From Asaia bogorensis (GTDB taxonomy: Bacteria; Pseudomonadota; Alphaproteobacteria; Acetobacterales; Acetobacteraceae): DNA of 37,227 nucleotides. The position numbers and the translations under genes are program-made. Under the pieces are notes generated by a model, which searched no databases, was not told the DNA's origin, and saw only the letters and a list, made by a program, of their open reading frames with translations. This document shows, piece after piece, positions 15,222-23,525 of this stretch. How positions within the stretch are numbered: the stretch's first letter is position 1; each line of letters starts with the position of its first letter. Location: positions 1 through 37,227 of the forward strand of contig CAMATI010000014.1 in NCBI GenBank assembly GCA_945861095.1, in the 5' to 3' direction.

Positions 15222-16297
15222 GCGCCGCCCTTTCTGTCCCCATTGCGGCCCCGGTCGATCCGCGTGACCGCGGCGGCCCGGCCCAACCGATGCTGCTGGT
15301 CCAGGATCTGCGCAAGCATTTCCCCGTGCGTGGCGGCCTGCTGAACCGCAAGGTTGCCACCGTGCAGGCGGTCGACGATGTTTCGTTCTCGGTCCGCAAG
15401 GGAGAAACCCTGGGCATCGTCGGTGAATCCGGCTGCGGCAAGTCCACGACCGCGCGTTTGCTCATGCGGCTGATCGAACCCGACGCCGGCACCGTCACCT
15501 TCGACGGAGACGCGGTCGGCGGCCCGGGCGGCATCACCGTCAACGACATGCGCCGGCAGATGCAGATGGTGTTCCAGGACAGCTATTCCTCCCTGAATCC
15601 TCGCATGACGGTGGCCGAGAGCATCGCCTACGCGCCGCGCATGCATGGATTGGCCGCCCAACAGGCGTATGACCGCGCGGAAACATTGCTGGGCCAGGTC
15701 GGTCTCAATCCCCGCACCTACGCGCGTCGCTACCCGCATGAATTGTCCGGCGGGCAACGCCAGCGGGTCAACATCGCCCGGGCCCTGGCCCTGGAACCGC
15801 GCATGGTGATCCTGGACGAAGCCGTCGCCGCCTTGGACAAATCGGTCGAAGCGCAGGTGCTGAACCTGCTGGGCGACCTGAAGGCGCGGTTCAACCTGAC
15901 CTATCTGTTCATCAGCCACGATCTGAACGTCGTCGAGTATATCAGCGACCGCGTGCTGGTGATGTATCTTGGTCGCGTGGTGGAAACCGGGCCGGTGGAA
16001 TCGATCTACAGCCGGCCTCGGCATCCCTATACACGGGCGCTGTTCGCCTCGAAGCCGACCTTGGACCCCGACCGGCGCACCACCGAAATGCCGCTGACCG
16101 GCGACCCGCCCAACCCGATCAATCCACCATCCGGCTGCCGGTTCCGCACCCGTTGCGCCTTCGCCCAGGCGATCTGCGCCGAAAAAGTGCCGACGCTGGA
16201 ACAGCCGCTCTATGGAGACGGGATCGGCGACTCGCCGCATCTGGTCGCCTGCCACCTGCCCGAAGCACAGGCCGCCATGGGGGTGCATCATGCTTGA
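15218..16297 (+). CDS. Dpp/Opp-type ABC transporter ATPase, DppF-like
   Basis: ATP-binding subunit of 359 residues. Walker A GESGCGKS is at about 69-76, the Q-loop at FQD near 119-121, signature LSGGQRQR at 176-183, and Walker B VILDEAVAALD around 197-207. The C-terminal oligopeptide-transporter extension, with CRFRTRCAFAQAIC, resembles the cluster-binding-like Cys motif of this family. A lead segment with FPVRGGLLNRK is typical of the F-type subunit. The Walker B region reads DEAVAALDKSVEAQ rather than the more frequent DEPTSALDVSVQAQ, but the catalytic Glu is kept. The start overlaps the second permease stop by four bases, and the end overlaps the next ATPase start by eight bases. Confidence 0.93.
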   Translation: MSAALSVPIAAPVDPRDRGGPAQPMLLVQDLRKHFPVRGGLLNRKVATVQAVDDVSFSVRKGETLGIVGESGCGKSTTARLLMRLIEPDAGTVTFDGDAVGGPGGITVNDMRRQMQMVFQDSYSSLNPRMTVAESIAYAPRMHGLAAQQAYDRAETLLGQVGLNPRTYARRYPHELSGGQRQRVNIARALALEPRMVILDEAVAALDKSVEAQVLNLLGDLKARFNLTYLFISHDLNVVEYISDRVLVMYLGRVVETGPVESIYSRPRHPYTRALFASKPTLDPDRRTTEMPLTGDPPNPINPPSGCRFRTRCAFAQAICAEKVPTLEQPLYGDGIGDSPHLVACHLPEAQAAMGVHHA

Positions 16298-17270
16298 CGC
16301 GACGGTACGGGAAGCCGCTCTGGACATTGAGGACCTGACGGTTCGTTTCGTTCGCCGCGGCACCGATGTGGCGGCGGTGAATGGCTGTGGGTTCTCCCTG
16401 CAACGGGGTGAGACACTGACCATCCTGGGCGAATCCGGGTCCGGGAAAAGCGTCACCCTGAAGGCGATGATGGGCCTGTTGCCGGATTACGCGCGGATTT
16501 CCGGAAAAATCCGGCTCGATGGCCAGGACATGCTGGCCATGCCCCAGGCGGCGCGGGCGAAACTGCGCGGTCGGGCGATTTCGATGATCTTTCAGGAACC
16601 GATGTCGGCGCTGGATCCGGTCTATACAATCGGCCATCAGATCAGCGAGACGATCGTCCAGCATGAAGGTCTGACCAAGGCGGCGGCCTGGAAGCGCGCG
16701 CTGGAATTGCTGGAACAGGTGCGCATCCCGTCCGCCGAACGGCGCCTGAAGAATTTCCCGCACGAAATGTCGGGCGGAATGCGCCAACGGGCGATGATCG
16801 CGCTCGCGCTCGCGTGCCGGCCGGATGTTCTGCTGGCCGATGAGCCGACCACGGCGCTGGACGTGACCGTGCAGATCCAGATTCTGCTGCTGCTGCGCCA
16901 GTTGCAGCAGGAAATGGACATGGCGATCGTCTTCGTGACGCATGACGTGGGCGTCGCCGCCGAAATCTCGGACCGGATCGCGGTGATGTATGCCGGACGC
17001 TTCGTGGAAACCGGCACGGCCCGGGAGATCATGCGCGATGCCCGCCATCCCTACACGCGCGGCCTGCTGTCTTCCACCGTGCATGGCGGCCTGCGCGGCA
17101 AGGTGCTGGAGACCATTCCCGGCACGCCGCCCAGCCTTGACAACCTGCCGCCCGGTTGCGCCTTCGCGCCGCGCTGCCGACACGCCACCGAACGTTGCAC
17201 CGACGGCGACATCCCCGTCGTGATCCGCGACAGCGGCGCGATGGCGCGCTGCGTGCTCGCGACCGCCTGA
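16290..17270 (+). CDS. Dpp/Opp-type ABC transporter ATPase, DppD-like
   Basis: Second ATP-binding subunit, 326 residues, forming a heterodimer with the preceding ATPase. Walker A GESGSGKS is at 47-54, FQEPMSALDP holds the Q-loop, signature MSGGMRQR is at 160-167 and Walker B LLADEPTTALD is around 181-191. The C-terminus carries CAFAPRCRHATERC, the family Cys-rich tail. The ATG at 16290 lies within the last codons of the previous gene. The stop codon TGA falls inside the first copy of a 14-base tandem repeat that fills the following gap. Together with the permeases this makes a complete importer; its binding proteins are encoded by the divergent unit. Confidence 0.93.
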   Translation: MLDATVREAALDIEDLTVRFVRRGTDVAAVNGCGFSLQRGETLTILGESGSGKSVTLKAMMGLLPDYARISGKIRLDGQDMLAMPQAARAKLRGRAISMIFQEPMSALDPVYTIGHQISETIVQHEGLTKAAAWKRALELLEQVRIPSAERRLKNFPHEMSGGMRQRAMIALALACRPDVLLADEPTTALDVTVQIQILLLLRQLQQEMDMAIVFVTHDVGVAAEISDRIAVMYAGRFVETGTAREIMRDARHPYTRGLLSSTVHGGLRGKVLETIPGTPPSLDNLPPGCAFAPRCRHATERCTDGDIPVVIRDSGAMARCVLATA

Positions 17271-17350
17271 TGCCGACAGTCTGATGCCGACAGTCTGATG
17301 CCGACAGTCTGATGCCGACAGCCTGATGCCGACAGCCTGATGCCAACAGA
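17267..17350. repeat. 14-base tandem repeat, six copies
   Basis: The unit CTGATGCCGACAGT starts at 17267, 17281, 17295, 17309, 17323 and 17337. Copies 4 and 5 end in C, and the last is CTGATGCCAACAGA. The first copy contains the stop codon of the ATPase gene. The near-identity of the copies implies recent slippage or expansion. It lies between the transporter genes and the amidase genes of the same operon. Confidence 0.92.
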
Positions 17351-17507
17351 CGGACATGACGACCGATAGCATCCCCTCACCGTCAGCGCCGAGCATGATC
17401 CGGCCATGACGAGAGGGGGCTGCCGATGGGGCGTCGTTGCCACCAATCGGAATGACGCCGCCTCGCCCAATGTCCCGAACCGCCGAACCCTGTCCGGAAG
17501 CAATGCC

Positions 17508-17693
17508 ATGACCCAACTCACCAAGGAAGAATTCGATACTTTGGCGGCTCAGACCGGCCTGCCATTGTCGGACACCCAGAAAGCGACGCTGTTCGCCGTC
17601 TACCCGACCTTGCAGGCGTTGATCGCGCTCGCGGCGGCACCGATGCCGCGGGAGGCCGAACCATCCCTAACCTTCACGGCGGAGATACGCTGA
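17508..17693 (+). CDS. AtzG-like (DUF4089) small amidase partner
   Basis: Short protein of 61 residues starting at the ATG at 17508, with GGAAG upstream. It begins MTQLTKEEFDTLAAQTGLPL and ends with an FTAEIR tail. The pattern, a small helical protein of about 60 residues whose stop overlaps the ATG of an amidase by one base, matches DUF4089 proteins such as AtzG. AtzG forms a complex with the amidase AtzE, the 1-carboxybiuret hydrolase of cyanuric acid breakdown, in a way reminiscent of GatC and GatA. I infer that it binds and stabilises amidase 2. It is not obviously related to the other two small proteins in this window, so two different partner types are used here. Confidence 0.75.
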   Translation: MTQLTKEEFDTLAAQTGLPLSDTQKATLFAVYPTLQALIALAAAPMPREAEPSLTFTAEIR

Positions 17694-19090
17694 TGGCCGA
17701 CTTCCTCACCATTGCCGAGGCTGGCCGGCAGATCGCCGCCCGCAAGCTGTCGCCGGTCGAACTGACCAAGGCTTGCCTGGATCGCGTCAAGGCGATGGAC
17801 CCGGTGGTGAACGCATTCCTGCTGGTGACCGAAGAACGGGCGCTGGCCGATGCGCGGGTCGCCGAAGCGCGGGCCATGGGCGGCACCTTGAAGGGGCCGT
17901 TGGACGGTATCCCGATCGCGCACAAGGACATCTACAACACCGCCGGCATCCGCACGACCGCGCATTCCAAGTTGCTGGAAACCAATGTCCCGACCGCCGA
18001 TGGCACGGTGGTCTCGAAATGGGATGCCGCCGGCGGTGTCATGATGGGCAAGCTGGCGACGCATGAATTCGCCACGGGCGGGCCGTCTTTCGATCTGCCC
18101 TGGCCGCCGGCGCGCAATCCCTGGAACCCGGCCCATTTCACCGCCGGATCGTCATCCGGCACCGGCGCGGCGGTCGCCGCCGGGATGATCCTGGGGGGCA
18201 CCGGGTCCGATACCGGCGGGTCCATCCGCGGCCCGGCCGCATTGTGCGGCATCGCCGGCATCAAGCCGACCTATGGGCTGTGCAGCCGATCCGGCGTGCT
18301 GCCGCTGTCCTTCACCATGGACCATACCGGCCCCATGGCCTGGACCGTCGAGGATTGCGCCCTGCTGCTGCAAGCCATGGCCGGATACGATCCGACCGAC
18401 CCCGGCAGTGCCGACCGCACGGTCCCCGACTACACCGCGGACCTGTCCAAAACCATCAAGGGCCTGCGCATTGGCGTCGTGCGCCATTTCTACGAAACCG
18501 ACCATCCGGTCAGCTCCGCCACGCTGCAAGGCATCAACCACGCCCTGACGGTGTTCGAACATCTCGGCGCCGAAATCCGTGACGTCACCCTGTCGCCGAT
18601 GATGGACTATCACGCGGTCGGCTCCGTCATCCTGACCTCCGAAGCCTATGCGGTGCATGAGCCCTGGCTGAAAGAGCGTTTCAACGACTATGGCGAATTG
18701 TTCCGCGATCGCATTGCCCTGGGCGGCTTCATCCGATCCGTCGATTATGTGCAGGCGATCCGGCGCCGGCGGCTGCTGATCCAGGAGATGAAGGATGCGA
18801 TGGCCGATCTCGACATACTGGTTTCCGCGTCGCAACCTGGGGAAGCGCCGCTGATCACCGAGGTGCCGAAATGGACCAATCTGGAGAAACCGTCGCTGAC
18901 CATGCCGTTCAACGTCACCGGCTATCCGGCGATGAGCGTCTGCACCGGTTATGGCGCGGGCGGCCTGCCTGTCTGCATGCAGTTGATCGCCAAACCGTTC
19001 GCCGAACCGACCCTGTTTCGCGCCGGTCATGCCTATGAGCGCGCGATGGACTGGCGGTCCCAGCGGCCGCCGATGGCCGTCGCGGTCTGA
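17693..19090 (+). CDS. Amidase-signature hydrolase 2 (AtzE-like arrangement)
   Basis: Amidase of 465 residues. The triad is Lys78 (IPIAHKDIYN), cis-Ser153 (AGSSSGTGAAVAAG) and nucleophile Ser177 (DTGGSIRGPAALCG), spaced 75 and 24 apart as in GatA. The start overlaps the stop of the AtzG-like gene, so the two are translationally coupled. It is the most divergent of the three amidases here: Ala-His replaces Gly-Leu before the catalytic Lys, and the C-terminal half differs in the substrate-facing region (ASQPGEAPLITEVPKW). It lies 90 bases ahead of amidase 3 and downstream of the importer ATPase. The coupling to a DUF4089 protein suggests a carboxybiuret-type or similar polar amide substrate, but the pathway partners of cyanuric acid breakdown are not present. 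Confidence 0.9.
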   Translation: MADFLTIAEAGRQIAARKLSPVELTKACLDRVKAMDPVVNAFLLVTEERALADARVAEARAMGGTLKGPLDGIPIAHKDIYNTAGIRTTAHSKLLETNVPTADGTVVSKWDAAGGVMMGKLATHEFATGGPSFDLPWPPARNPWNPAHFTAGSSSGTGAAVAAGMILGGTGSDTGGSIRGPAALCGIAGIKPTYGLCSRSGVLPLSFTMDHTGPMAWTVEDCALLLQAMAGYDPTDPGSADRTVPDYTADLSKTIKGLRIGVVRHFYETDHPVSSATLQGINHALTVFEHLGAEIRDVTLSPMMDYHAVGSVILTSEAYAVHEPWLKERFNDYGELFRDRIALGGFIRSVDYVQAIRRRRLLIQEMKDAMADLDILVSASQPGEAPLITEVPKWTNLEKPSLTMPFNVTGYPAMSVCTGYGAGGLPVCMQLIAKPFAEPTLFRAGHAYERAMDWRSQRPPMAVAV

Positions 19091-19180
19091 TGCAGCGCGA
19101 TCGCCCGCTTTCGTTGCTTCAAGGCACGATCGCCACACTGGAACCGTTTCCGCCAACCGCACCCAGGAGGCACCCCGCCC

Positions 19181-20605
19181 ATGACCTCTGACCTGCATTT
19201 CATGACCATCGCCGAAGCCTCCGCCCTGATCAGGACAGGCAAGCTGTCGCCGGTGGAACTGACCAAGTCGTTCCTGTCCCGGATATCCGCGCTGGATGGC
19301 CAGCTCGATTCCTATCTGATGGTGCTGGGCGATCAGGCCCTGGCCGATGCCGGCCGCGCCGAGACCGAGATCGCGGGCGGGGGTTGGAAAGGGCCGCTGC
19401 ATGGGATCCCGATCGGGCTGAAGGACATCTACAATACCGCGGGTATCCGCACGACCGGGCATTCCGCGCTGTTCAAGGATCACGTCCCCACCGAGGACGC
19501 CGTCACCGTGGCGCGTTTGCGGGCGGCCGGCGCCGTGGTCCTGGGCAAGCTCGCCACCTGGGAGTTCGCGATTGGCGGTGCCTCCTTCGACCTGCCCTGG
19601 CCGCCGGCGCGCAACCCCTGGAACCCTCTGCATGAGCCGGGTGGATCGTCATCGGGGTCCGGCGCCGCGGTGGCGGCCGGTCTGGCGATGGCGGCGATGG
19701 GGACGGATACCGGTGGTTCGATCCGCGGTCCGGCCTCCTGGTGCGGCATTGCCGGACACAAACCGACCTACGGCTATCTCAGCCGGCGGGGCATCCTGCC
19801 GCTGTCGTTCTCGTTGGATCACGCCGGGCCGATGTGCTGGACCAGCGAGGATTGCGCGCTGATGATGCAGGTTCTGGCCGGTCACGACCCGCTGGATGCC
19901 GGCAGCGCCGATGTCCCCATCCCCGATTTCGCCGCCGCTTTGGGTGGCGGCCTGTCCGGCGTGCGGATCGGCGTGCCGCGCCATTTCTTCGAATCCGACG
20001 TCACCTGCGAACCGGAGATCCTGTCCGCCTTCAACGGCGCGCTGGACGTTTACCGGTCCCTGGGCGCCACCGTCACCGATATCGCGCTGCCGCCCTTGGG
20101 GCTGTTCACCGACGTGAATTCGCTGATCACCGCGGTCGAGGCTTTCGCGATCCATGGCGACTGGCTGCGCAAGACCCCCGAATTGTATGGGGAACGTGGG
20201 CGGCTGCGCATCATGGCGGGAGCATTCGTATCGGCGGAAACCTTCGTCAACGCGCAGCGGGAGCGAGCGCGCCTGGTGGGTGTGGTGGCCCAGGCCATGA
20301 CATCCGTCGATCTGCTGATGATGCCGACCCGGCAGATGGCGGCGCCGATCCTGGGTGGCTACGATTCCGCGGTCGGTCCGTCGCTGACCCGACCGTTCAA
20401 CATGACCGGCTATCCGGCCTTGTCGATCTGCAACGGGTTCAACAGCGCCGGCCTGCCCATTTCGCTGCAAATCGCCGGGCGGCCGTTCGAGGATCATCTG
20501 GTGCTGAAGGCCGGCGACGCCTTCGAAAAAGCCACCAATTTCCGCAAAATCCGCCCGACCTTGTCCGCAACCGGGTCGGCCCCGATGTCCGCGGCCGCCA
20601 ACTGA
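19181..20605 (+). CDS. Amidase-signature hydrolase 3
   Basis: Amidase of 474 residues with AGGAGG ten bases before the ATG. The triad is Lys81 (GIPIGLKDIYN), cis-Ser156 (GGSSSGSGAAVAAG) and nucleophile Ser180 (DTGGSIRGPASWCG). It is the close paralogue of amidase 1 (7371-8765), starting with the same SDLHFMTIAEASA-type segment and sharing the KPTYGYLSRRGILPLSFSLD block. It is followed after 13 bases by a 58-residue protein that is itself a paralogue of the protein behind amidase 1. The amidase-plus-partner module has thus been duplicated as a unit and now sits at the ends of the two divergent operons. It ends the importer operon together with its partner. Confidence 0.92.
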   Translation: MTSDLHFMTIAEASALIRTGKLSPVELTKSFLSRISALDGQLDSYLMVLGDQALADAGRAETEIAGGGWKGPLHGIPIGLKDIYNTAGIRTTGHSALFKDHVPTEDAVTVARLRAAGAVVLGKLATWEFAIGGASFDLPWPPARNPWNPLHEPGGSSSGSGAAVAAGLAMAAMGTDTGGSIRGPASWCGIAGHKPTYGYLSRRGILPLSFSLDHAGPMCWTSEDCALMMQVLAGHDPLDAGSADVPIPDFAAALGGGLSGVRIGVPRHFFESDVTCEPEILSAFNGALDVYRSLGATVTDIALPPLGLFTDVNSLITAVEAFAIHGDWLRKTPELYGERGRLRIMAGAFVSAETFVNAQRERARLVGVVAQAMTSVDLLMMPTRQMAAPILGGYDSAVGPSLTRPFNMTGYPALSICNGFNSAGLPISLQIAGRPFEDHLVLKAGDAFEKATNFRKIRPTLSATGSAPMSAAAN

Positions 20606-20618
20606 AGGACCAACCAGC

Positions 20619-20795
20619 ATGCCAGACATGACGTTCGCGGCGCGCGTTGCGGCCACCGGCTTGACCCCCAAGCCGGACGATATGCCGAAACTGCAAGCCC
20701 TGGTGGAGGACATGGATCGCGCCGCCGAGCTGGTCCGGGGGCCTCGGTCCTACGCGGAGGAACCGCTCAGCGCGTTTCGGCTGCCGACGCCCTGA
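20619..20795 (+). CDS. Small amidase-associated protein, 58 aa (paralogue of 7160-7339)
   Basis: A short gene read directly from the sequence: ATG at 20619, TGA at 20793-20795, 58 residues, with AAGGA in the preceding gap. It aligns without gaps to the 59-residue protein at 7160-7339. Shared segments are FxARVxAxGL, MPKLQALV/LPKLQALV, DxDRxAxLVRG and RSYAEEPLSAFRL, so about half or more of the residues are identical. The conservation despite divergence argues for a real protein, and the placement directly after a paralogous amidase argues for a shared function with it. I do not recognise a named family. A subunit or chaperone for the amidase, analogous to GatC or AtzG, is the simplest reading. 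The gene ends 27 bases before the end of the converging histidine kinase gene. Confidence 0.82.
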   Translation: MPDMTFAARVAATGLTPKPDDMPKLQALVEDMDRAAELVRGPRSYAEEPLSAFRLPTP

Positions 20796-20822
20796 TATCG
20801 ACCGGCCGTCGGGGCCACCGTC

Positions 20823-23477
20823 TCACGCCGCCTTCGCGGCCTCGGGCACGACCTGTCGCACCGCCACCGCCCAGGCCTCGAACGCCGCGGTCATGTTCGC
20901 GATATCCACGTCCGCCAGGGTGCCCCCCTGTCGCAGACGCAGTTCGACCATTTGTGCCACCGCCTCCAGCCGCAAGGCAGATACGGTGCCCGCGGCCCCT
21001 TTCAGGCTGTGCACCTCGCGTTCGACAAGCGACGGATCGACTGTTGTGGAACGCAGCCGTTCCAGCCGATCCCGGGTTTCGCGTTGGAAGATAGCGACCA
21101 CCTCGACGATGCCGTCGTCGCCGATCGCCTCCCCCATCTCGCGCAAGCCATCCGTGTCGAGCGCCACCGGTTGGTCCTCCGCCGGCGGCGCGGGCGGTTC
21201 GGCTTCGAGCGCTGAAACGGCGTAATCGGGCGCGTCCAGCGCGGTCATCAGGGCGTTCAGCAATCTTGGCCGATCCACCGGCTTGGACACGAACAGGTTC
21301 ATGCCCGCATCCAGGCAGGCTTTCACATCTTCGGGAAAGGCGTTCGCGGTCAGGGCAATGATCGGCACCCCGGCCAGCAGGCCACCCCGCTTGCGGATCA
21401 GGCGGGTTGCCGCCAGGCCGTCCATCTCCGGCATCCGCATATCCATGCAGATCACGTCGTAAGGGAAGGTCGCGGCGGCATCGACGGCTTCCAGGCCGTC
21501 CCCGACCACATCCACCTGCACGTCGAAATCCTTCAGCAATTGCAGGGCAACGAACTGGTTGGTCGGATTGTCCTCGGCGAACAACACGCGCAGCGGACGT
21601 CCGCGCGCGGCCAGGAATTTGGTGAAGCCGCTGGTCACGTCTCCCACCTGACGCTCGCGTTCGACAACCTCCTCGGCCACTGGCATGGTCAGCCGGAACC
21701 AGAATCGCGTCCCCTCCCCGAGGGCCGACGTGACGCCAATGCCGCCGCCCATCTGCTCGATCAGGCGTTTGCTGATCGCCAGGCCCAGCCCGGTGCCGCC
21801 GAACCGGCGGGTGATGGAGTTGTCGGCCTGCATGAATTCGCCAAACAGCGCACCCAGACGATCGGGGGCGACCCCGATACCGGTATCGGTGACGGACCAT
21901 TCCACTTCAACCGCATCCGTTCGGCGGGACAGTTGGCGGGCCCGGATCGTGACGCTGCCGGTTTCGGTGAACTTGACCGCGTTCGACACCAGGTTAAGCA
22001 GGATCTGCCGCAACCGTCCGGCATCGCCCAGCAGGGCCGCCGGCAGATCGGGGTCGCATTCCGCGGTGATCGTCAGCCCCTTCGCCATGGCGCGCGGCCC
22101 CAGGATACTGACCGCGCCATGTGTCAGCGTGACGGAGGAAAACGCGGTGTCCTCCAGTTCCATCCGACCGGCATCGAGCTTCGACAGGTCCAGGATATCG
22201 TTCAGGATGCGCAGCAGGCTGTCGCCGGAATCCCGGATCGCCGCGACGATCTTGTGTTGCGACGGGGTCAGCGGCTCGTCCAGCAGCGTGCCGGTCAACC
22301 CCAGCACCCCGTTCATTGGCGTGCGAATCTCGTGGCTCATCATCGCCAGGAAGCCGGATTTCGCCCGACTGGCCTCCTCCGCGTGGCGCTCGCGTTCAAG
22401 CGCCAGATCGGCCTCCGCCCGTGCCCGCGCGCCATCCGCCTCGGCCCGTTCCGCGCGTTCCCCGGCCAAGGCCTGTTGCTGCAACCACCAGCGCGCCAGC
22501 GCCGCGGCGGCGACCAGAAGACACACAAAGCAGCCCAGGGTGATAAGGCCGAGCACGGTGGCGACGTTGTACCAGTCGCGGAGAGCGGATTCCTGGGTCT
22601 GTGTGGCCCGCACCGTCAACGGATAATCCGTCAGGGCGCGGGCCACCTTGATGCGGATTTCGCCATCGATGGCACTCGATGTGGTGGTCGTCGTCATCGC
22701 ATCGTTGATAACATCCACCCGCGGTCCGAATGGCACGAATTGCCCGATCCCCTCGGTCGGCGGGTAACGCGCCAGCATCAGCCCTTCCCCCAGCAACAGC
22801 GACACGGTCCGCCCTTCGCCCAACGAGACCGACTGATAGAATTCTTCGAAATAGCGCAGAGAGATCGCACCCACGACGACACCGACCAGTTCGCCGTCCC
22901 GCACCCGAATGGCATAGGCGACCGGCACCACCCAGCCGCGCCCGGAACTGTAGCGAGCGGGCACGCCGACGAACGTCGTGCGGGTATGATCCGCCTTCGC
23001 GGCCCGGAGATAGTCTCTGTGCACCGGGGCGGTAGGCAAAATCGGCCACTTGTCCGAGCTGTTCACCAAGCCACCGTCCACGTCGAGCAACGCGATCGTG
23101 TCGACATAGGGCAGCCCGGTCAGCCGATCCCGCAGGGTCTCGTGCACCGGCTCGCTGCCCATCCGCGCGCGGAAGCTGCCACCATCCACCTCCGCTTCCA
23201 CCGCAAATGCCTCGGCGACGCTATGCAAGGACAGGTCGAGACCCTTGAACGCCCGGTTGGCCTGTTCGGCCAATGCGACGCTGATATTGACGAGATTGGT
23301 TTGAGCATTGCGGAGCGTGGTGTCACGCATCCTCGTCAGGGCGAAGGTCTCCACCACCACCACAAGGCCGATTACCAGAACGACCACGGATCCCAGAATC
23401 CAAAGCGGCCCTCGGCGGCCCTTGCCTTGTGTGCCCGCCGCACTCTCGCGCCTCATCGGATTGGATCCCACGTCCAT
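20823..23477 (-). CDS. Hybrid sensor histidine kinase with receiver and Hpt domains
   Basis: Membrane-bound hybrid kinase of 884 residues. A first span lies at about 26-47. A periplasmic region at 48-305 with the sequence pattern of a double Cache/PDC sensor follows, then a second span at 306-330. A short coiled coil (335-370) leads to the HisKA domain with [10 protein letters not shown] (His382). The ATPase domain shows NAVKFT, DTGIGV and [10 protein letters not shown] (500-568). The receiver domain has acidic FAEDN and phospho-acceptor Asp679 in [10 protein letters not shown]. The Hpt domain has HSLKGAAGT (His823). All phosphorelay residues are present, but no separate response regulator is encoded nearby. 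It could sense a small extracellular ligand for the amide locus that converges on it, or serve the hydrolase genes upstream on its own strand; neither is proven. Confidence 0.92.
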   Translation of the reverse strand: MDVGSNPMRRESAAGTQGKGRRGPLWILGSVVVLVIGLVVVVETFALTRMRDTTLRNAQTNLVNISVALAEQANRAFKGLDLSLHSVAEAFAVEAEVDGGSFRARMGSEPVHETLRDRLTGLPYVDTIALLDVDGGLVNSSDKWPILPTAPVHRDYLRAAKADHTRTTFVGVPARYSSGRGWVVPVAYAIRVRDGELVGVVVGAISLRYFEEFYQSVSLGEGRTVSLLLGEGLMLARYPPTEGIGQFVPFGPRVDVINDAMTTTTTSSAIDGEIRIKVARALTDYPLTVRATQTQESALRDWYNVATVLGLITLGCFVCLLVAAAALARWWLQQQALAGERAERAEADGARARAEADLALERERHAEEASRAKSGFLAMMSHEIRTPMNGVLGLTGTLLDEPLTPSQHKIVAAIRDSGDSLLRILNDILDLSKLDAGRMELEDTAFSSVTLTHGAVSILGPRAMAKGLTITAECDPDLPAALLGDAGRLRQILLNLVSNAVKFTETGSVTIRARQLSRRTDAVEVEWSVTDTGIGVAPDRLGALFGEFMQADNSITRRFGGTGLGLAISKRLIEQMGGGIGVTSALGEGTRFWFRLTMPVAEEVVERERQVGDVTSGFTKFLAARGRPLRVLFAEDNPTNQFVALQLLKDFDVQVDVVGDGLEAVDAAATFPYDVICMDMRMPEMDGLAATRLIRKRGGLLAGVPIIALTANAFPEDVKACLDAGMNLFVSKPVDRPRLLNALMTALDAPDYAVSALEAEPPAPPAEDQPVALDTDGLREMGEAIGDDGIVEVVAIFQRETRDRLERLRSTTVDPSLVEREVHSLKGAAGTVSALRLEAVAQMVELRLRQGGTLADVDIANMTAAFEAWAVAVRQVVPEAAKAA

Positions 23478-23525
23478 CGCGTCAGGGTGAGCGTAAGATA
23501 TGAATCAAGCGTAAAGCACGCATAT

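Noticed and set aside
17267..17350. Possible CRISPR array in the tandem repeat
   Set aside because: The 14-base units are directly adjacent with no spacers, and no cas genes are present.
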